From Pectobacterium sp. A5351 (GTDB lineage Bacteria; Pseudomonadota; Gammaproteobacteria; Enterobacterales; Enterobacteriaceae), in NCBI RefSeq assembly GCF_028335745.1, contig NZ_CP116477.1, positions 3,782,001-3,846,000 of the forward strand: a stretch of DNA of 64,000 nucleotides, in the 5' to 3' direction. Positions 52,633 to 64,000 of the stretch are shown here, in pieces (position 1 is the stretch's first letter; every line of letters begins with the position of its first letter). Made by a program: the position numbers and the translations under genes. The notes beneath the pieces are model-generated. The model was not told the DNA's origin, did not search any database, and saw only the letters and a list, made by a program, of their open reading frames with translations.

Positions 52633-52774
52633 ACTCGGTTCCTTCTTTATGAGAGTAGGATTTCAACGGTACGAAAGTGACTGCTTTTTAAGCGTAGCCA
52701 ATTTTAATTCTTGTGGGGATTTTTTCGGACGAGGAGAAAAAATAAGAGGGTGATTTCAGTGAGGCTACGGGAGC

Positions 52775-52807
52775 AAAAAGGCCGCCCTCACAGAAGGCAG
52801 CCTTTTC
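52775..52807 (-). terminator. Rho-independent terminator of efp
   Basis: On the minus strand AAAGGCTGCC pairs with GGGCGGCCTTT across a short loop, followed by T5. It sits 8 bp after the efp stop. Confidence 0.8.
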
Positions 52808-52814
52808 AGATACA

Positions 52815-53381
52815 TTACTTAACGCGTGAAACGTACTCACCAGAACGCGTGTCAACTCTGACCACTTCGCCGATCTGTACGAACAATGGCACTTTAACGA
52901 CCGCGCCGGTGCTCAGCGTTGCTGGCTTACCACCAGTACCTGCGGTATCGCCTTTCAGGCCTGGATCGGTATCGGTGATTTCAGCTTCGATGAAGTTCGG
53001 CGGCTGAACAGCGATAGGACGACCATCCCACAGGGTAACGATACATTCAGCGTTGTCCTGCAGCCATTTTGCAGAATCACCAACGGTCTTCTCTTCAACC
53101 TGATGCTGTTCAAACGTCTCAGGGTGCATGAAGTGGTAGAACTCACCATCGTTGTACAGGTAGTTCATGTTGGTATCTACAACATCTGCGCCTTCTGCAG
53201 AATCGGTAGATTTGAAGGTTTTTTCAACGCGAGAGCCCGTCAACAGGCGACGCATTTTTACACGAGCAAAAGCCTGGCCTTTACCCGGTTTCACAAATTC
53301 ACTGGATTCGATGGCATACGGCTCGCCTTCGAACATGATTTTAAGACCGGAACGAAAATCGTTGCTAGAATAAGTCGCCAT
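52815..53381 (-). CDS. efp: Elongation factor P
   Basis: EF-P rescues ribosomes stalled at polyproline. The 188-aa product begins [22 protein letters not shown] and has the modification loop KPGKGQAF with the target lysine (Lys34) for EpmA/EpmB. All three EF-P maturation genes lie within 8 kb in this window. It is divergent from epmB with 41 bp between the starts. Confidence 0.97.
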   Translation of the reverse strand: MATYSSNDFRSGLKIMFEGEPYAIESSEFVKPGKGQAFARVKMRRLLTGSRVEKTFKSTDSAEGADVVDTNMNYLYNDGEFYHFMHPETFEQHQVEEKTVGDSAKWLQDNAECIVTLWDGRPIAVQPPNFIEAEITDTDPGLKGDTAGTGGKPATLSTGAVVKVPLFVQIGEVVRVDTRSGEYVSRVK

Positions 53382-53422
53382 AAAGGCCCTCTACAATTTA
53401 ATACTGGTACGAAGCCAAAAAA

Positions 53423-54475
53423 ATGGCACACATTGTAACCCTAAATATACCTTCCAGAGAAGATTGGTTGCAGCAACTTGCAGACGTAATTACCGATCCT
53501 GATGAATTACTGCAACTTTTGGCACTGAACGATCACGCTAAACTCCGACAAGGTAACGATGCACGCAGGCTTTTTGCTCTGCGAGTACCACGTGCATTCG
53601 CTGCACGGATGCAAAAAGGCAATCCTGACGACCCGTTGCTGCGACAGGTATTGACCGCGCGTGAGGAGTTTATTGCCACGCCAGGCTTCACCCACGATCC
53701 ACTTGATGAGCAACACAGCGTCGTGCCGGGGTTGCTGCACAAATATCACAACCGCGCATTATTGCTGGTGAAAGGCGGCTGCGCGGTGAACTGCCGTTAC
53801 TGCTTCCGCCGCCATTTCCCGTATCAGGATAATCAGGGCAATAAGGCCAACTGGCGTCAGGCACTGGATTATATCCGTCAGCATCCCGAACTGGATGAAA
53901 TCATTTTTTCCGGCGGCGACCCGCTGATGGCCAAAGACCACGAGCTGGACTGGCTGATTACCGAACTGGAACATATCCCGCATCTGAAACGCCTGCGCAT
54001 TCACAGCCGTTTGCCGGTGGTGATCCCTGCCCGCATCACCGACGCGCTGTGCGATCGCCTGTCCCGCAGTTCGCTTCAGGTGTTGCTGGTGACGCATATT
54101 AATCATCCGCAGGAAATTGATCCTGATTTAACACAAAGTATGGCGCGTTTGCATCGCGCTGGCGTGACGCTGCTCAACCAAAGCGTGCTGCTACGTGGGG
54201 TGAATGACAGCGCAGAAACGCTCGCCCAGCTCAGCAATGCCTTATTTGACGCGGGCATTCTGCCTTATTACCTGCATGTGCTGGACAAGGTTCAGGGTGC
54301 CGCGCATTTTCTGGTGGATGACAACGAGGCGCGCGTCTTGGTCAAAGCGCTCATGAAACAGGTATCCGGCTATCTGGTGCCGCGTCTGGCGCGGGAAATC
54401 GGTGGGGAAGCCAGCAAAACGCCGCTGGATTTAGGAATGAAGCAGCATCAGGACGACACTGGGATAGTCGGTTGA
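53423..54475 (+). CDS. epmB: L-lysine 2,3-aminomutase EpmB (EF-P beta-lysylation)
   Basis: EpmB converts lysine to (R)-beta-lysine for EF-P. The 350-aa protein has the radical SAM motif CAVNCRYCFRRHFPY (near 120), the SGGDPLM motif, and a PLP lysine region in the C-terminal half. Divergent from efp. It ends at a strong terminator. Confidence 0.96.
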   Translation: MAHIVTLNIPSREDWLQQLADVITDPDELLQLLALNDHAKLRQGNDARRLFALRVPRAFAARMQKGNPDDPLLRQVLTAREEFIATPGFTHDPLDEQHSVVPGLLHKYHNRALLLVKGGCAVNCRYCFRRHFPYQDNQGNKANWRQALDYIRQHPELDEIIFSGGDPLMAKDHELDWLITELEHIPHLKRLRIHSRLPVVIPARITDALCDRLSRSSLQVLLVTHINHPQEIDPDLTQSMARLHRAGVTLLNQSVLLRGVNDSAETLAQLSNALFDAGILPYYLHVLDKVQGAAHFLVDDNEARVLVKALMKQVSGYLVPRLAREIGGEASKTPLDLGMKQHQDDTGIVG

Positions 54476-54493
54476 GAAATACGTTAGGAAAAG

Positions 54494-54529
54494 CGGTGAG
54501 AGCAACATGTCACTCTCACCGGTTTTTTC
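54494..54529 (+). terminator. Rho-independent terminator of epmB
   Basis: CGGTGAGAG pairs with CTCTCACCG across about 10 nt, followed by GTTTTTTCTTT. It stands between convergent epmB and the DUF4156 lipoprotein gene. Confidence 0.85.
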
Positions 54530-54535
54530 TTTAGC

Positions 54536-54880
54536 TTAAGGACATTTGTAGACGCTGCCGTTCATTTTGCTGTCCAGCGGCGCAAAGCTTGACCAGAAGG
54601 TCTCACTCGGACTGGTTGCACCATAGACCGTATTGCCCCCCATCGCCGCCGCTTTATTGCGCAGATCGTTTGCCGCACCGCGCATAGAGCTGCCGTCGCT
54701 ATGGTTGCCTGCCAGCCAGTTAGACTGGCTACCGCTGGCCTGCCCCAACAGCTGACATTCGCTTCCTGGCTTGGTATCCGTGAACGTCACTGCCTGACCA
54801 GCGGCGCTGACTTGACTGGTACTACTGCACCCCGCCAGCAACACTGCCGCTGATAGTCCCAACAAAATACGAACCTGCAT
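54536..54880 (-). CDS. DUF4156 lipoprotein (YjeI-like)
   Basis: The 114-aa precursor has a lipobox LLAGC (Cys near 18) and the family segment LRNKAAAMGGNTVYG. In E. coli yjeI lies next to efp/epmB and groL, consistent with this place. Function is unknown. The gap to pgi is only 30 bp and both genes read in the same direction, so co-transcription from pgi is possible. Confidence 0.85.
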   Translation of the reverse strand: MQVRILLGLSAAVLLAGCSSTSQVSAAGQAVTFTDTKPGSECQLLGQASGSQSNWLAGNHSDGSSMRGAANDLRNKAAAMGGNTVYGATSPSETFWSSFAPLDSKMNGSVYKCP

Positions 54881-54910
54881 GTCTTCCTCCTTGCGATTGA
54901 AAAGGCCCGA

Positions 54911-56575
<1,665 letters not shown>

Positions 56576-56740
56576 CTAAGCATGAGTTCAAAGTGACTGA
56601 ATCGATTGTATCCCTTAAAATCCCGATTGAGATCCCTTTTCTTGCTAAAAGCGCTTCATGCCTTGTGGTTTACTGACAGCGTGTCGTTTACTGACAGATT
56701 GTTTATTGACAGAAACCGCATAACCCGTTATTTGTAACAC

Positions 56741-56953
56741 CGTACTTGCGCACTCGGTGTGCAAGCCAGAAGAGGCGCGTCGCCCAGGTAAGATATCGGA
56801 GGAACCGTAATCCACTGATGATATCCGAGGGGGAGCGACGCCGAGATGCGGTGAAATACGGCTTTCACCCTATCGACTACAGAGGCTGAATCCTCTGGGT
56901 TGTCACCGGATTCGTCCTGATGGACGTTCAGCAAGGTGGAGCGCTTCTGGGTG
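56741..56953 (+). ncRNA. Lysine riboswitch (L box) upstream of lysC
   Basis: The conserved L-box pieces are present in order: GTGCAAGCCAGAAGAGGCGCG, GGAGGAACCG, GAGGGGGAGCGACGCCGAG, the CAGAGGCTGAATCCTCTGGG stem, TTGTCACC and the closing GGTGGAGCGCTTCTGGGTG. It matches the E. coli lysC leader closely. Lysine binding is known to lower lysC expression. The roughly 115 bp between it and the lysC start hold the expression platform. Confidence 0.93.
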
Positions 56954-57068
56954 TATCGTAGTCATTTTCTACGCCTGCCCCCTACTTCTGCTCTCCCCCT
57001 GTGCCAAGGTTGATTAATGGAATGCTGTTTACTGAAAACAGCCTACCCCTGACACGAGGTTTTTTGAC

Positions 57069-58445
57069 ATGTCTGCAACTGAAGTCTCCGCAAACGCGAA
57101 TTCTACCGTTATCGCCAAATTTGGCGGCACCAGCGTGGCGGACTTTGACGCCATGAATCGCAGCGCCGATGTGGTGTTATCGAATCCCAATGTACGCGTT
57201 GTGGTGCTGTCGGCATCGGCGGGTATCACCAATTTACTGGTCGCACTCGCAGAAGGTTTAGCACCGGAAGCGCGCGCAGAGAATCTGGCGAAAATCCGCC
57301 AGATCCAATATGCCATCATCGACAAGCTCACCAATCAAAGCGTCATTCGCGATGAGATTGACCGCATGTTGGACAGCGTCACTACCCTGTCTGAAGCGGC
57401 GGCGCTCGCGACGTCCAACGCGCTGACCGATGAACTGGTCAGCCACGGTGAACTGATGTCCACCCTGCTGTTTGTCGAAATCCTGCGCCAGCGCGATGTG
57501 GTGGCAGAGTGGTTCGATGTGCGCAAAATCATGCGTACCGACGATAACTTTGGCCGTGCGCAGCCGGACTGCGACGTGCTGGGCGAACTGACGCGCAGCC
57601 AGTTGCAGCCGCGTCTTGAGCAAGGTCTGGTGATCACACAGGGCTTCATCGGTAGTGAAGCGAAAGGCCGTACGACCACGCTGGGTCGCGGCGGTAGCGA
57701 TTATACCGCAGCGCTGCTGGGCGAAGCCCTCAACGTCAGCCGAATTGATATCTGGACCGATGTTCCCGGCATCTACACCACCGATCCTCGCGTGGTGCCG
57801 ACGGCAAAACGCATCGACCAAATTATGTTTGAAGAAGCGGCCGAAATGGCAACATTTGGCGCGAAAGTCCTGCACCCGGCCACGCTGCTGCCTGCGGTGC
57901 GTAGCGATATTCCGGTGTTCGTCGGCTCCAGCAAAGATCCAGCCGCTGGCGGTACGCTGGTGTGCAATAAAACCGAAAACCCGCCGCTATTCCGTGCGCT
58001 GGCGCTACGTCGTAAACAAACGCTGCTCACGCTGTATAGCCTGAACATGCTGCACGCACGCGGCTTCCTGGCCGAAGTGTTCAGTATTCTGGCGCGTCAC
58101 AACATCTCCGTTGACCTGATCACTACGTCAGAAGTCAACGTTGCGCTGACGCTCGACACAACCGGCTCCACCTCAACGGGCGACAGCCTGCTGTCCAGCG
58201 CTCTGCTGACCGAGCTGTCATCGCTGTGTCGGGTCGAGGTTGAAGAGAATCTGTCACTGGTCGCGCTGATCGGCAACAAGCTGTCTCAAGCCTGTGGCGT
58301 CGGGAAAGAAGTGTTTGGCGTACTGGAACCTTTCCGCATTCGCCTGATCTGCTACGGTGCCAGCAGCAACAACCTATGCTTCCTGGTTCCTGGCGACGAC
58401 GCCGAACGCGTGGTACAGACGCTGCACCGCAGCCTGTTCGAGTAA
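57069..58445 (+). CDS. lysC: Lysine-sensitive aspartokinase III
   Basis: LysC phosphorylates aspartate at the entry to lysine, threonine and methionine synthesis. The 458-aa product has KFGGTSVADF at the N-terminus, the amino-acid kinase core (LGRGGSDYTAALLGEAL, WTDVPGIYTTDPR) and two C-terminal ACT domains (about 320-455) for lysine feedback. It is 9 residues longer than in E. coli because of the N-terminal head. Control by the lysine riboswitch is evident. Confidence 0.97.
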   Translation: MSATEVSANANSTVIAKFGGTSVADFDAMNRSADVVLSNPNVRVVVLSASAGITNLLVALAEGLAPEARAENLAKIRQIQYAIIDKLTNQSVIRDEIDRMLDSVTTLSEAAALATSNALTDELVSHGELMSTLLFVEILRQRDVVAEWFDVRKIMRTDDNFGRAQPDCDVLGELTRSQLQPRLEQGLVITQGFIGSEAKGRTTTLGRGGSDYTAALLGEALNVSRIDIWTDVPGIYTTDPRVVPTAKRIDQIMFEEAAEMATFGAKVLHPATLLPAVRSDIPVFVGSSKDPAAGGTLVCNKTENPPLFRALALRRKQTLLTLYSLNMLHARGFLAEVFSILARHNISVDLITTSEVNVALTLDTTGSTSTGDSLLSSALLTELSSLCRVEVEENLSLVALIGNKLSQACGVGKEVFGVLEPFRIRLICYGASSNNLCFLVPGDDAERVVQTLHRSLFE

Positions 58446-58822
58446 GTTCGCTACGCTTAGTCTGTCTCTTCGTCATATTTTTATGCAGGCGCGGAGACAG
58501 TGTCGTGCGCCAGAATATCATCATCTTCATGCTACTATGATGCCGGAAGTCTGTGAGGATCCACACCTACCAGCCGAACCTTTCGCCGCTCTTAAATAGT
58601 TGGGATGCGTTCATCTCATTCTCGTAGCACACGCCCGACACAGGGCCATTCAAACGCTATCGCCCTGTGAACCCAGGCTTCCGGCTAAATTATGCCGCTA
58701 CGCGGTACCATCAGCGTTCATGCCGCCCACTCGGCAGCCAAGCCTACCGCTGCATAATTTTTACGCCGGATAATAGTGAAGTCCGTTATAACAGGTAGCT
58801 TATTACGAGTGATACATCTTGC
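58446..58822. other. Spacer between convergent lysC and iclR
   Basis: No gene is seen. A hairpin ACAGGGC...GCCCTGT (about 58638-58667) may serve as a transcript end for lysC although there is no T tract. A second region with GC-rich inverted pieces (58680-58770) could fold but matches nothing known to me. Confidence 0.4.
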
Positions 58823-59653
58823 TTATAACCCGCTATATTCCTGCATGACCTGCTTGGCGGCTTTGATCACCAGTGCGCCGAGTTCCGTGACGCGGTCGTC
58901 CGTGATGCGAGATACGGGGCCGGAGATGGAAATGGCGGCGAAAGCTTCATGATGTTCATCCAAAATACAGGCTGCGATACAGCGTAACCCCAGCGCGTGC
59001 TCTTCGTCATCGAAGGAGTAGCCTTGCTTGCGAATCAGCGACAGGTTTTCCTTCAGGGCTTGCGGCGAACTAAAGGTGTGTGGCGTGTAGCCGTGCAGCC
59101 CTTTCTTATGCAGCAATTGCGTGACCTGTGCATCGGGCAAATGCGCCAGAAAGGCTTTCCCGGCACCAGAAGCATGCATCGGCAGCTTACCGCCGATCGG
59201 TGCAGACATACGCATCAGTGCCGTACACTGCACCTGATCGATGATGATCGCCTGGCTGTCGGTCTTATCAAGAACGGCCAGATTGACGGTTTCGCCCGAG
59301 TCTTCCATCAGCTTGCGTACTATCGGATGCACAATCGCCAGCAGGTTGCGGCTTTGCAGAAAGCTGCTGCCGACGATAAAGGCGTGTGAGCCAATCGTCC
59401 ACAATCCCAGATCGCCAACCTGACGCACAAAGCCCTGCTGCTGCATAGTCGTGAGTAGGCGATGGGTCGTGGAATTCGGTAAACCGGCCTGTTGAGCGAG
59501 ATCGGTTAGCGCCACGCTGCCGTTTGCTCTGGCGATATACTCCAGCAGCGTCAGGCCACGGGTCAGCGACTGAACCTGCCCGGTCGGCTGTGCGGTAGCG
59601 CCCGTGCTGGATCGGGGTTTTTTCCCACGTTTGGCTGGCTCTGGTGGCGTCAT
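58823..59653 (-). CDS. iclR: Acetate operon repressor IclR
   Basis: The 276-aa protein has an N-terminal winged helix (about 25-90, LTDLAQQAGLPNSTTHRLLTTM) and the IclR effector domain (HASGAGKAFLA, SFDDEEHALGLRC). It is close to E. coli IclR, which represses the glyoxylate-shunt aceBAK operon in response to glyoxylate and pyruvate. It is divergent from metH as in E. coli, though aceBAK is not in this window. About 190 bp separate the two starts. Confidence 0.95.
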   Translation of the reverse strand: MTPPEPAKRGKKPRSSTGATAQPTGQVQSLTRGLTLLEYIARANGSVALTDLAQQAGLPNSTTHRLLTTMQQQGFVRQVGDLGLWTIGSHAFIVGSSFLQSRNLLAIVHPIVRKLMEDSGETVNLAVLDKTDSQAIIIDQVQCTALMRMSAPIGGKLPMHASGAGKAFLAHLPDAQVTQLLHKKGLHGYTPHTFSSPQALKENLSLIRKQGYSFDDEEHALGLRCIAACILDEHHEAFAAISISGPVSRITDDRVTELGALVIKAAKQVMQEYSGL

Positions 59654-59845
59654 GGCGTCGATTCCTTTTTATGGTAATGGAATTGATTTTCGTTTTTTTG
59701 CCGCAGAATGCAACTCTTCTTTCTCTGGGTTTTTATCGGCAAATGATCTGAAAAAGTCTCATGCTGCACCGCATTAGTGCCTTTACGACTTATGCTAGGA
59801 TAGACGCAATATATATCGTATTTATTGGCCGGGAATGGGGTTCGC

Positions 59846-62800
59846 GTGAGTAATCGGGTAGATGAATTACGGCGTCAGTTGGCGCAACGCATTATGGTGC
59901 TGGATGGTGGTATGGGCACCATGATCCAGGGTTATCGCCTACAGGAAGCAGATTATCGCGGCGAGCGCTTTGCTGACTGGCCGAGCGATGTGAAGGGAAA
60001 TAACGATCTGCTGGTGCTCACCAGGCCACAGGTGATTAGCGAAATCCATGACGCCTATCTGGAAGCCGGTGCCGATATCCTCGAAACCAACACCTTCAAC
60101 GCCACCACCATTGCGATGGCGGACTATGATATGGAAGCGCTGTCGGCGGAAATGAATACTGTCGCCGCACAGCTCGCACGTGCCAGTGCGGATAAATGGA
60201 CGGCATTAACGCCGGATAAACCGCGTTATGTTGCTGGTGTGCTCGGCCCGACGAACCGCACCGCGTCGATCTCCCCCGATGTTAACGATCCGGCGTTTCG
60301 TAACGTGAGTTTTGATCAACTGGTGGATGCATATCGTGAATCGACACGGGCACTGATCGCAGGCGGTGTCGATCTGATTATGATCGAAACCATTTTCGAT
60401 ACCTTGAATGCTAAAGCGGCAAGTTTCGCCGTCGAAAGTGAATTTGAGGCATTAGGGATCGTACTGCCGGTTATGATTTCCGGCACGATCACGGATGCGT
60501 CAGGGCGTACGCTATCCGGCCAGACAACAGAAGCGTTTTACAACTCCTTACGCCATTCCCGACCGCTTTCCTTCGGCCTGAACTGTGCGCTGGGGCCGGA
60601 TGAGCTGCGTCAGTATGTCGCTGAGCTATCGCGTATTTCAGAATGCTATGTGAGTGCGCACCCGAATGCGGGGCTGCCCAACGCCTTTGGGGAATACGAT
60701 CTGGATCCGGCTGATATGGCGAAACATATCGGAGAATGGGCGCGATCCGGCTTCCTGAATATCGTGGGCGGTTGCTGTGGTTCGACACCTGCACACATTG
60801 CCGCGATGGCGAAAGTGGTGGAAGGCGTTCCGCCACGTAAGCTGCCGGAGATCCCAGTGGCTTGCCGTTTATCCGGTCTGGAACCGCTGACTATCGATGC
60901 CAACACGCTGTTTGTTAACGTTGGGGAGCGGACGAACGTCACCGGCTCTGCACGTTTTAAACGTCTGATCAAAGAAGAAAAATACAACGAAGCGCTGGAT
61001 GTTGCCCGCCAGCAGGTGGAAAGCGGCGCGCAGATCATCGATATCAACATGGATGAAGGCATGCTGGATGCGGAAGCGGCGATGGTCCGTTTCCTGAACC
61101 TCATTGCCGGCGAACCGGATATTGCCCGCGTGCCGATCATGATCGATTCCTCAAAATGGGATGTGGTTGAGAAAGGGCTTAAATGCATTCAGGGCAAAGG
61201 GATTGTTAACTCGATCTCCATGAAGGAAGGCGTTGAAGCCTTTGTTCACCATGCCAAATTGGTACGGCGCTATGGCGCGGCCGTGGTGGTCATGGCTTTT
61301 GATGAAGTCGGCCAGGCGGATACCCGCGCGCGTAAAATTGAGATTTGTAGCCGGGCGTACCGCATCCTGACGGAAGACGTCGGTTTTCCACCGGAAGATA
61401 TCATCTTCGACCCGAACATTTTCGCCGTAGCAACGGGGATCGATGAACACAACAACTACGCGGTGGATTTCATTGAAGCCTGTGCAGACATCAAGGCGCA
61501 GTTGCCCCATGCGATGATCTCCGGTGGCGTGTCTAACGTTTCCTTCTCATTCCGCGGCAACGATCTGGTGCGTGAAGCGATCCACGCCGTCTTCCTTTAT
61601 CACGCGATCCGCAACGGCATGGACATGGGGATCGTGAATGCCGGGCAGTTGGCGATCTATGACGATCTCCCTGCGGAACTGCGCGATGCGGTGGAGGATG
61701 TGATCCTTAATCGTCGCAGCGATGCCACCGAACGCATGCTTGAACTGGCAGAAAAATACCGCGGCAGCAAAACGGAAGAGGAAGGCAGTAAAACGCAGGC
61801 GGAATGGCGCGGCTGGGATGTGAAGAAGCGTCTGGAATATTCGCTGGTGAAAGGCATTACTGAGTTTATCGAGCTGGATACGGAAGAAGCGCGCCAGCAG
61901 GCTGCACGGCCGATAGAGGTGATTGAAGGTCCGCTGATGGATGGCATGAACGTGGTCGGCGATCTGTTTGGCGCGGGGAAAATGTTTTTGCCGCAGGTGG
62001 TGAAATCTGCCCGCGTGATGAAGCAGGCGGTGGCCTATCTCGAACCCTATATTGAAGCCAGCAAGGCCAAAGGGACGTCAGCCGGGAAGATTCTGCTGGC
62101 CACGGTCAAAGGCGATGTTCACGACATCGGTAAGAATATCGTCGGCGTGGTGCTGCAATGTAATAACTACGAAATTATCGATCTGGGCGTGATGGTGCCG
62201 ACGGATAAGATCCTGAAGACCGCGCGTGAAGAGAACGTCGATATTATCGGGTTGTCCGGGCTGATTACGCCATCGCTGGATGAAATGGTCAACGTGGCGA
62301 AAGAGATGGAGCGTCAGGGCTTCACGCTGCCGCTGCTGATTGGCGGCGCGACGACGTCTAAAGCGCATACCGCTGTGAAGATTGAACAAAACTATAGCGG
62401 CCCGACGGTCTACGTACAGAATGCCTCACGCTCTGTTGGCGTGGTGTCGGCTCTGCTGTCCAGTGCGCAGTATGACGACTTCGTTGCGCGTACCCGTAAA
62501 GAGTATGAAACAGTGCGTATTCAGCACGCGCGTAAAAAACCGAGAACGCCGCCTGTGACATTAGAGGCTGCACGCGCTAACGCCTCGGATCTGGATTGGG
62601 AAAACTATACGCCGCCGGTGGCGCATCGTTTGGGCGTTCAGGAAGTGACGGCCAGCATTGAAACGCTGCGCAACTACATCGACTGGACACCGTTCTTTAT
62701 GACCTGGTCGCTGGCGGGGAAATATCCCCGCATTCTGGAAGATGAGGTGGTAGGTGAAGAGGCGAAGCGCCTGTTTGCTGATGCCAACGCGATGTTGGAT

Positions 62801-63529
62801 GACTTGTCCGCGCGCGGTGCGCTGAACCCCCGTGGCGTGGTGGGCTTATTCCCGGCGAACCGCGTTGGGGATGACGTCGTGATTTATTCTGATGAACGGC
62901 GTGAAACGGTGCTGTCAGTCAGCCACCATCTGCGCCAGCAGACGGAGAAAACTGACTTCCCGAACTATTGCCTGTCCGACTTCGTGGCGCCGAAGTCCAG
63001 CGGTAAGCCAGATTATCTCGGTGCCTTTGCGGTAACTGGCGGTCTGGAAGAAGATACGTTGGCCGATCAATGGGAAGCTCAGCATGATGATTACAACAAG
63101 ATCATGGTGAAGGCGATCTCTGACCGTCTGGCAGAAGCCTTTGCGGAATACCTGCATGAGCGCGTGCGTAAGGTCTACTGGGGCTATGCGCCGAATGAGA
63201 ACCTCAGTAATGAGCTGCTGATTCGAGAAAACTATCAGGGGATTCGCCCCGCGCCGGGCTATCCGGCTTGCCCAGATCACACGGAGAAAGTGCAAATCTG
63301 GCAACTGTTGGATGTGGAAAAGCATACCGGCATGAAGTTAACCGAATCCTATGCCATGTGGCCGGGCGCGTCGGTATCCGGCTGGTACTTCAGCCACCCC
63401 GACAGCAAATACTTCGCCGTCGCGCAAATCCAGCACGATCAGGTAGAGGATTACGCGGTACGTAAAGGCATGGATGTGAGTGAAGTGGAGCGCTGGTTAG
63501 CGCCAAATTTGGGTTATGATGCGGATTAA
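59846..63529 (+). CDS. metH: Cobalamin-dependent methionine synthase
   Basis: MetH transfers a methyl group from methyltetrahydrofolate to homocysteine via cobalamin. The 1227-aa protein has the homocysteine domain (about 1-325, zinc cysteines in [10 protein letters not shown]), the folate (pterin) domain (about 355-620), the B12 domain with [11 protein letters not shown] (cobalt-binding His near 757) and the reactivation domain binding SAM (about 900-1227). GTG at 59846 was chosen: the product then begins as E. coli MetH and has the same length; a longer frame begins 7 codons earlier. Confidence 0.96.
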   Translation: MSNRVDELRRQLAQRIMVLDGGMGTMIQGYRLQEADYRGERFADWPSDVKGNNDLLVLTRPQVISEIHDAYLEAGADILETNTFNATTIAMADYDMEALSAEMNTVAAQLARASADKWTALTPDKPRYVAGVLGPTNRTASISPDVNDPAFRNVSFDQLVDAYRESTRALIAGGVDLIMIETIFDTLNAKAASFAVESEFEALGIVLPVMISGTITDASGRTLSGQTTEAFYNSLRHSRPLSFGLNCALGPDELRQYVAELSRISECYVSAHPNAGLPNAFGEYDLDPADMAKHIGEWARSGFLNIVGGCCGSTPAHIAAMAKVVEGVPPRKLPEIPVACRLSGLEPLTIDANTLFVNVGERTNVTGSARFKRLIKEEKYNEALDVARQQVESGAQIIDINMDEGMLDAEAAMVRFLNLIAGEPDIARVPIMIDSSKWDVVEKGLKCIQGKGIVNSISMKEGVEAFVHHAKLVRRYGAAVVVMAFDEVGQADTRARKIEICSRAYRILTEDVGFPPEDIIFDPNIFAVATGIDEHNNYAVDFIEACADIKAQLPHAMISGGVSNVSFSFRGNDLVREAIHAVFLYHAIRNGMDMGIVNAGQLAIYDDLPAELRDAVEDVILNRRSDATERMLELAEKYRGSKTEEEGSKTQAEWRGWDVKKRLEYSLVKGITEFIELDTEEARQQAARPIEVIEGPLMDGMNVVGDLFGAGKMFLPQVVKSARVMKQAVAYLEPYIEASKAKGTSAGKILLATVKGDVHDIGKNIVGVVLQCNNYEIIDLGVMVPTDKILKTAREENVDIIGLSGLITPSLDEMVNVAKEMERQGFTLPLLIGGATTSKAHTAVKIEQNYSGPTVYVQNASRSVGVVSALLSSAQYDDFVARTRKEYETVRIQHARKKPRTPPVTLEAARANASDLDWENYTPPVAHRLGVQEVTASIETLRNYIDWTPFFMTWSLAGKYPRILEDEVVGEEAKRLFADANAMLDDLSARGALNPRGVVGLFPANRVGDDVVIYSDERRETVLSVSHHLRQQTEKTDFPNYCLSDFVAPKSSGKPDYLGAFAVTGGLEEDTLADQWEAQHDDYNKIMVKAISDRLAEAFAEYLHERVRKVYWGYAPNENLSNELLIRENYQGIRPAPGYPACPDHTEKVQIWQLLDVEKHTGMKLTESYAMWPGASVSGWYFSHPDSKYFAVAQIQHDQVEDYAVRKGMDVSEVERWLAPNLGYDAD

Positions 63530-63566
63530 GTCGAAGATTATTCATGAATTTAAATAAGGGGGGGAG

Positions 63567-64000
63567 ATGATCCACGAACTCAGCATTGCGAATGTTGGGC
63601 CTGCCAGCATGATGCATCTCACATTTGGCCATCGGCTTAATCTGTTAACGGGCGACAACGGCTTAGGTAAAAGTTTTTTGCTGGATATTACCTGGTGGGC
63701 GTTGACCCGTAGGTGGCCTGCGGAAGTGAATCCTAAATTGACCGCTGGCAAAAAAGCATTACCAGCGCCTGTAATCACATCTGAAGAAGTCAGCAAAGCC
63801 AGTATCGCCTTTTCGTTTGCGGGCAAAGTCAAAACTGAACGCTACGAGAGCCATTATGCCCGACGTGAGCAAAGTTGGACTGGTCGAGCGGGTCGCCCCG
63901 CCAACCCAGGCTTAGTTCTTTATGCTATGGCGGATGGCAGTTTTGCAGTATGGGATCCTCATCGCAATTACTGGAATACGCAGGAAGGCATTGATGTACA
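63567..64000 (+). CDS. AAA-type ATPase, N-terminal part (cut by window edge)
   Basis: About 144 codons are visible. The protein begins MIHELSIANVGPASMMHLTFG and has the Walker A loop GDNGLGKSF near residue 32 in a SMC/OLD-like arrangement (beta-strand, LNLLTGDNGLGKS). A G-rich ribosome site (GGGGGGGAG) stands directly before the ATG. It lies 37 bp after metH but is not a usual metH neighbour. ATPases of this shape occur in DNA repair and phage-defence operons; nothing in view decides the role. Confidence 0.7.
   Translation, partial: MIHELSIANVGPASMMHLTFGHRLNLLTGDNGLGKSFLLDITWWALTRRWPAEVNPKLTAGKKALPAPVITSEEVSKASIAFSFAGKVKTERYESHYARREQSWTGRAGRPANPGLVLYAMADGSFAVWDPHRNYWNTQEGIDV

Overview
The window is chromosomal DNA from a gammaproteobacterium of the order Enterobacterales, most likely a soft-rot Pectobacteriaceae (Pectobacterium-like). 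This rests on recognised genes and their order, not on a database search. Two Escherichia coli-type core blocks are intact. One is hfq-miaA-mutL-amiB-tsaE-nnr with queG divergent. The other is tRNA-Gly/orn/rsgA/psd/mscM/epmA/frdABCD/blc/entericidin/efp/epmB, followed by pgi/lysC/iclR/metH. Between queG and the paired tRNA-Gly genes lie about 31 kb of lineage-specific DNA, parts of it visibly AT-richer.

Layout: 1-7151 (minus) is the hfq to nnr superoperon (RNA chaperone, tRNA modification, mismatch repair, cell separation, metabolite repair), with queG on the plus strand. 8.9-11.3 kb holds ahpC-ahpF. 12.0-16.7 kb is a four-gene tripartite export operon (MacB-like ATPase, FtsX/MacB-like permease, TolC-like outer-membrane protein, HlyD/MacA-like adaptor) whose three gene junctions each overlap by 8 nt. 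Upstream of it a 1637-bp unit is present twice in tandem, each carrying the same small secreted protein and a decayed 5' fragment of the exporter ATPase. A transposase scrap and a lone tRNA-Gly follow. 21-26.5 kb holds a secreted PPC-domain protein, two dehydrogenases and broken genes.

The most unusual part is 27.2-36.2 kb. Five tightly packed genes encode a hotdog thioesterase, an AMP-forming acyl-CoA ligase, a thiolase, an enoyl-CoA hydratase and an MECR-type enoyl reductase. They are followed by a full-length BirA-type biotin ligase/repressor, a ketoreductase-like SDR, and the complete biotin ECF transporter BioMNY. With the SDR, the enzymes form a full CoA-thioester chain-elongation cycle. 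Beside biotin genes this suggests a dedicated route to pimeloyl-CoA or a related C7 acid. This is inference; no single gene proves the substrate. An EamA exporter and a 2-oxoglutarate/Fe(II)-type oxygenase follow on the opposite strand.

39.5-63.5 kb returns to core genes. It includes the EF-P modification set (epmA, efp, epmB), fumarate reductase with a recognisable FNR-type promoter, a lysine riboswitch before lysC, and metH. The right edge cuts an AAA-type ATPase gene. The tRNA-Gly(GCC) triplet, contiguous in E. coli, is split here: two copies sit beside orn and the third lies 18.7 kb away, with the accessory genes between.
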